Positions 5,695 through 8,499 of a stretch of 8,499 nucleotides of DNA are shown here, one piece after another (positions within the stretch are counted from its first letter, which is position 1; the number at the start of each line of letters is the position of its first letter). The notes beneath the pieces are model-generated. The model did not search any database. It was not told the origin of the DNA and saw only the letters and a program-made list of their open reading frames with translations. Position numbers and translations under genes: made by a program. This DNA is from Promethearchaeota archaeon (GTDB lineage: Archaea > Asgardarchaeota > Lokiarchaeia > Sigynarchaeales > SOKP01). The DNA lies in NCBI GenBank assembly GCA_016839905.1, contig JAEOTJ010000325.1:1-8499 (forward strand), in the 5' to 3' direction.

Positions 5695-8019
5695 ATGTAC
5701 TTATTTCAAGATGAAGAAGAAAAGGAGATCTCAGTAAGTTGTAAATTATGCTTAAAAGAGATAAAATTTTTAATTTCTATTAAAGAATATAAAGAAACAA
5801 CTGAATTTCCAATAAAAAAGGAAAATATTCATGGAGATCCTGAACATAAATTTATAGTTTTTTTTAATAAAAATCTTGAAGTTGCCCAATTCGAAATAGA
5901 CACTTTACGTGGAGAGGATGCTTCATACTCTGAAGAATTAACAAGACAAGTATTAAGCGAAATTGATTTAAATGATGACGAGATTGAATTATATTTTAAA
6001 ACAACTGGTCGAGAGGCTGTATCGATTGGTGAAATGGCTCTTCTAATTCAAAAACCTAAAGAGGAGTGTCATGAGATCGCAAAGAAATTCGTTGAGAAAG
6101 GGATTTATAAAGAAATCATTGGTGCCCAACCTCATTATGTAGCTTTAGCACCCTATGCGGCACTTGTGGCCCAATTGTTAAAATTTCAGGAATTTATTAC
6201 GAAAATAAAAACAGTTGCTCCACAACAATTAAATAAAAGCTTTGCTAAACTTGAATCTAAAGCAGAGGGAGTAAAAAGACTTACAGATTACTTGGAATTT
6301 ATGGATAGTCTAAAAAAGGATACTTTAACCCAGATGTATTCTGAGAAAAAGGAGTTTGATTCAACTATTTCAAGTATTGAACAAATTTCTGAAATTACAG
6401 GAGTTATAACTAATCTTGAAGATGATACAAAAACAATATTAATTAATCAAATTAAGAATTTAAAAGGTCAATTTGAAGGTATCCTCAAGGAAATATCTAA
6501 TATAATGAAAACTCAAGTTCAAGAGTTAACAGCTCAATTTGAAGAAACTAGTAAAAAAATATCTAATAATTTAAGAAAATTAAGATTAGGAGTCCTTCAG
6601 CAAACTGTTGAACAGGTAGTTAATAAGGTTTTTGAAGCTAGGTTAAATGACATTAAAAGCACTCTAAATACTCAATTGAAGACGATACAGAGTATCTTTG
6701 CAGATGGTTTAAAAAAGACAGTTATTGGATTTAACACTCAATTTATATCAAAATTAAAAAAATTAATAGATAATATAACAGATAATATAGTTGGAATTAC
6801 TGATTCTGCTTCTAATACTGGCGATAATATAAAGAAAATTTTTGCTAATATTAGTAAAGACTTCAGCAAGGCGGTTACAATGGCCGAGGAGAAGTTAGGA
6901 GGAATTTCTGATGGAGTATTTAAATCATTCATTAATCTTAGAGAAACCTTTACTTCAAGGGTCATGGACTCTTTAAATACCGAATTAGATAAGATTTTAA
7001 ATAGATTAGAAATAAGTGTAATAACCACTAATGAATTCTGGGAGCAAGCTAAGACAAAATCTCGGATGTCGATGAAAGAGATATGGTTCATGCGTTCAAT
7101 AGAAGCTGCTAAGGCACACATAAATGATGAAATATCTCATGCTAAAATGAGAATATTATTAGTCGCACCATACATAGCAGATATTGATATTAATGTGCTA
7201 AAAAAACTGCCTCACCATGTTAATATTAGAATTGCCGCTACAATAGACTTAGGTTCGGCTGAACATAAAAGAATTATAGAAGAATTAGACCAAATGCATA
7301 ATGCTAGCTATAGACATCGAGAATTGCATAATTTATGGGGATTAAATCGAGATTATGAAACAGTAATTTTATGTGTAATTTCTCAAACCGAAATTGCGGG
7401 ACAATTAATGACTGAAATTGCGGGGATTGGAAGTATTATTGAAGAGCATATAAAGATTTTTGTTCCTATTTTAGAGGAAGCTTGGGTTGGAGCTCGGAAA
7501 GAAATTACGAGTGCGTTAAAGGTATCTACATTTACAAGTACTACACACACACCTTCAATAACTCAAAGTATTCAAAATTCAATTCAAACTCCTAAAACAC
7601 CAATAAAAGCAAAAGTACCCGCACCTAAAACACCAGCAAAAGTAAAAGCACCTGCTAAAGTAAAAGCACCTGCAAAAGTAAAAGCACCTGCAAAGGTAAA
7701 AGCTCCCGCATCAGCACCTAAACCACAGAGAAAAGTAGAAACCAGTCCTGTGAGCTCAAAATCACAAACTGAAAATATAATAATAGAAGAATTTAATAAC
7801 CTTGTGAATTCTATCGCTAATAAGACATCTATTCAAGTCGCTCAAGATTTAGAAAAATTACAGCAAGATATTGTGGAGGTTAAAGGATATTCTGGGGTTT
7901 TAAAACAAATTAAGCTAACTAGTAATCAGCTTAAAGGGCGTAATACAGCATTAAGTAAAGCAGAAGTTACTCAAATGAAAAATAAGCTTAATTTTTGGAG
8001 AAAAAAATTAAATTTATAG
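5695..8019 (+). CDS. TrmB-like winged-helix, coiled-coil and degenerate PLD-like multidomain protein
   Basis: The product is a 774-residue soluble protein. In order: residues ~10-70 carry C16-x2-C19 and H46-G-D-P-E-H51 followed by IVFF and a VAQFEI strand, a small archaeal domain that may bind a metal; ~80-160 is a TrmB-like winged helix (recognition region EECHEIAKKFVEKGIYKEI, wing PHYVALAP); ~163-455 is a long helical region rich in I/L heptads with K, E, N, T and Q, probably a dimeric coiled coil; ~460-605 resembles the TrmB C-terminal/phospholipase-D-like fold (WFMRSIEAAKAHI, then MRILLVAPY, VNIRIAATID, EEAWVGARK). No HxKx4D motif is present, so it should be a ligand- or partner-binding domain and not a nuclease. 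Residues ~630-690 are a Lys/Ala/Pro linker with KAPAKV repeats, and ~695-774 are helical and basic at the end. TrmB proteins are sugar-responsive regulators, but they lack such a coiled coil. The role is inferred to be a scaffold-like regulator. It is the second gene of the operon. Confidence 0.92.
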   Translation: MYLFQDEEEKEISVSCKLCLKEIKFLISIKEYKETTEFPIKKENIHGDPEHKFIVFFNKNLEVAQFEIDTLRGEDASYSEELTRQVLSEIDLNDDEIELYFKTTGREAVSIGEMALLIQKPKEECHEIAKKFVEKGIYKEIIGAQPHYVALAPYAALVAQLLKFQEFITKIKTVAPQQLNKSFAKLESKAEGVKRLTDYLEFMDSLKKDTLTQMYSEKKEFDSTISSIEQISEITGVITNLEDDTKTILINQIKNLKGQFEGILKEISNIMKTQVQELTAQFEETSKKISNNLRKLRLGVLQQTVEQVVNKVFEARLNDIKSTLNTQLKTIQSIFADGLKKTVIGFNTQFISKLKKLIDNITDNIVGITDSASNTGDNIKKIFANISKDFSKAVTMAEEKLGGISDGVFKSFINLRETFTSRVMDSLNTELDKILNRLEISVITTNEFWEQAKTKSRMSMKEIWFMRSIEAAKAHINDEISHAKMRILLVAPYIADIDINVLKKLPHHVNIRIAATIDLGSAEHKRIIEELDQMHNASYRHRELHNLWGLNRDYETVILCVISQTEIAGQLMTEIAGIGSIIEEHIKIFVPILEEAWVGARKEITSALKVSTFTSTTHTPSITQSIQNSIQTPKTPIKAKVPAPKTPAKVKAPAKVKAPAKVKAPAKVKAPASAPKPQRKVETSPVSSKSQTENIIIEEFNNLVNSIANKTSIQVAQDLEKLQQDIVEVKGYSGVLKQIKLTSNQLKGRNTALSKAEVTQMKNKLNFWRKKLNL
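7630..7713 (+). repeat. 18-bp tandem repeat encoding KAPAKV-type linker
   Basis: Copies begin at 7630, 7648, 7666, 7684 and 7702, the last one partial. They have the form gcacctgcaaaagtaaaa with a few substitutions and encode A/T-P-A-K-V-K. The array sits at about residues 646-673 between the PLD-like domain and the helical C-terminus. It forms a flexible, strongly positive linker like the PAKK tails of histone H1-like proteins. Exact 18-bp units make slippage and length variation between strains likely. Confidence 0.9.
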
Positions 8020-8024
8020 AAATC

Positions 8025-8031
8025 AAAAAAA
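8025..8031 (-). terminator. Poly-T terminator of the leftward gene
   Basis: A run of seven A on the plus strand reads as T7 on the minus strand, 6 nt past the stop of the leftward gene. A second run of the same length lies at 8001-8007, inside the end of the opposing gene. Archaeal RNA polymerase stops at such U-tracts without needing a hairpin. Confidence 0.5.
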
Positions 8032-8037
8032 TATATT

Positions 8038-8499
8038 TTAAGTTCCATCTAACTCATTGGTATCAGATTTTTTATCAGCTTTAGTTTTTTTGATGAATTT
8101 TTCAATTTTAGCATCTTTTTTAGCTCTTGTATCTACAAGAGTTCCTCTTATTAAACTTGCTAAATTCCCTAACGCTTCTTCATATACTAAATTAAAACCA
8201 TTTTTACTATTAATAACGTAAAGATTTCCTGGACCTTTCGCACTCTTGAGAGTATGGCGAAATTTTCGAACTTTTCTTATTTCTTTAGGATATTTATATT
8301 TTTTCTCATAAGAAATAAAAATAGCTCCTAAAACTAAGGCGATACTAAATGTTATAATAGCTATTGATTGAATTAGAGCTACTTCTTCTTTAGGTCTAAT
8401 AACAACTAAAGTTATTTGATAGCTTACAAACTCATAATCTGCCCCGGCATAAGCCGTGATTGTAATGATATAAGTTCCTTCAGGTACATTTTCTAAAAC
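8038..8499 (-). CDS. C-terminus of a membrane-anchored surface protein (5' end outside window)
   Basis: This frame is open from the right edge to the stop at 8040-8038 and gives the last 153 residues. Residues 1-36 are the final strands of an Ig-like domain (VPEGTYIITITAYAG, then ITLVVIRP), the same closing pattern as in the repeats of the leftward surface gene at 1-4235. Residues ~40-64 form one transmembrane helix (IQSIAIITFSIALVLGAIF). An 89-residue cytoplasmic tail follows: a basic stretch (KKYKYPKEIRKVRKFRH), a short compact segment (GNLYVINSKNGFNLVYEE, ~91-108) that looks like a beta hairpin, a helix around GNLASLIRGTLV, and a Lys-rich end. The topology is outside-to-inside by the positive-inside rule. 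The gene converges on the operon with an 18-bp gap. The function of the tail is unknown; the hairpin resembles the start of a longin/roadblock-type fold only weakly. Confidence 0.88.
   Translation of the reverse strand, partial: VLENVPEGTYIITITAYAGADYEFVSYQITLVVIRPKEEVALIQSIAIITFSIALVLGAIFISYEKKYKYPKEIRKVRKFRHTLKSAKGPGNLYVINSKNGFNLVYEEALGNLASLIRGTLVDTRAKKDAKIEKFIKKTKADKKSDTNELDGT
8068..8121 (+). terminator. Cluster of T-tracts, likely terminator of the plus-strand operon
   Basis: T6 (8068-8073), T7 (8085-8091), T5 (8098-8102) and T6 (8116-8121) follow the operon's stop at 8019. They lie inside the opposing gene, where they are the antisense of a Lys-rich tail. They would be effective archaeal U-tract terminators, and operon transcripts would then carry a short antisense 3' end to the neighbour. 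Confidence 0.4.

Noticed and set aside
5675..5737. Short open frame starting at the ATG in the gap of the operon
   Set aside because: It has 20 codons, overlaps the second gene out of frame, and has no ribosome site of its own. The GAGGA lies inside it and serves the ATG at 5695.
6190..7060. Chemotaxis-receptor-like signalling helix
   Set aside because: The helical composition is similar, but there is no membrane helix and I could not see the conserved receptor hairpin tip.
6738..7121. 127-codon open frame on the minus strand
   Set aside because: It is the antisense shadow of the coiled-coil region. Its hydrophobic look arises from the reversed codons of the amphipathic helix.
7140..7500. 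Active phospholipase-D or nuclease domain
   Set aside because: The fold pattern fits, but no HxKx4D motif is present. The nearest stretch, around RHRELHNLWG, lacks the required Lys and Asp spacing.

Overview
The window is AT-rich DNA that most resembles an Asgard archaeon (Lokiarchaeia / Promethearchaeota-like). The evidence for this is: very long secreted proteins built from tandem Ig-like domains and studded with N-x-S/T sequons; a TrmB-type winged helix joined to a long coiled coil; a TATA-like box about 30 bp ahead of a start codon; and T-tract 3' ends. This placement is inferred from protein style. No rRNA, tRNA or marker gene is present to confirm it.

Layout. (1) Positions 1-4235, minus strand: the first 1411 codons of a giant exported protein that runs off the left edge. 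I translated the whole frame and found no stop or frameshift. It has an N-terminal hydrophobic segment, about 440 residues of probable beta-sandwich modules, and then a ladder of at least eight ~100-residue Ig-like domains. Four of these form a strict 309-bp tandem repeat, and the middle copies are about 95% identical in DNA. (2) Positions 4236-4410: a divergent, extremely AT-rich promoter region with an inverted repeat, a TATA-like box and an unusual AUG-UGA start-stop pair. (3) Positions 4411-5664 and 5695-8019, plus strand: a two-gene operon with a 30-bp gap. The first gene encodes a possible longin-like domain followed by two winged-helix-like domains. The second encodes a 774-residue protein with a CxxC/HGDP domain, a TrmB-like winged helix, a ~280-residue coiled coil, a TrmB C-terminal/PLD-like domain without catalytic HKD residues, a KAPAKV repeat linker and a helical C-terminus. 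(4) Positions 8038-8499, minus strand: the C-terminal 153 residues of another surface protein (last Ig-like strands, one membrane helix, a basic cytoplasmic tail). It converges on the operon with an 18-bp gap.

How the parts may work together. Two exported or membrane proteins with the same kind of extracellular domain flank a soluble operon in which both products carry winged helices. One is possibly fused to a longin-like fold, and the other is fused to a very long coiled coil. The operon could be a regulatory or scaffold pair that serves the neighbouring surface genes, or it could be unrelated to them. The sequence shows only the layout; the functional link is inference. The most distinctive items are the domain pairing in the operon and the recently amplified Ig-like repeats.
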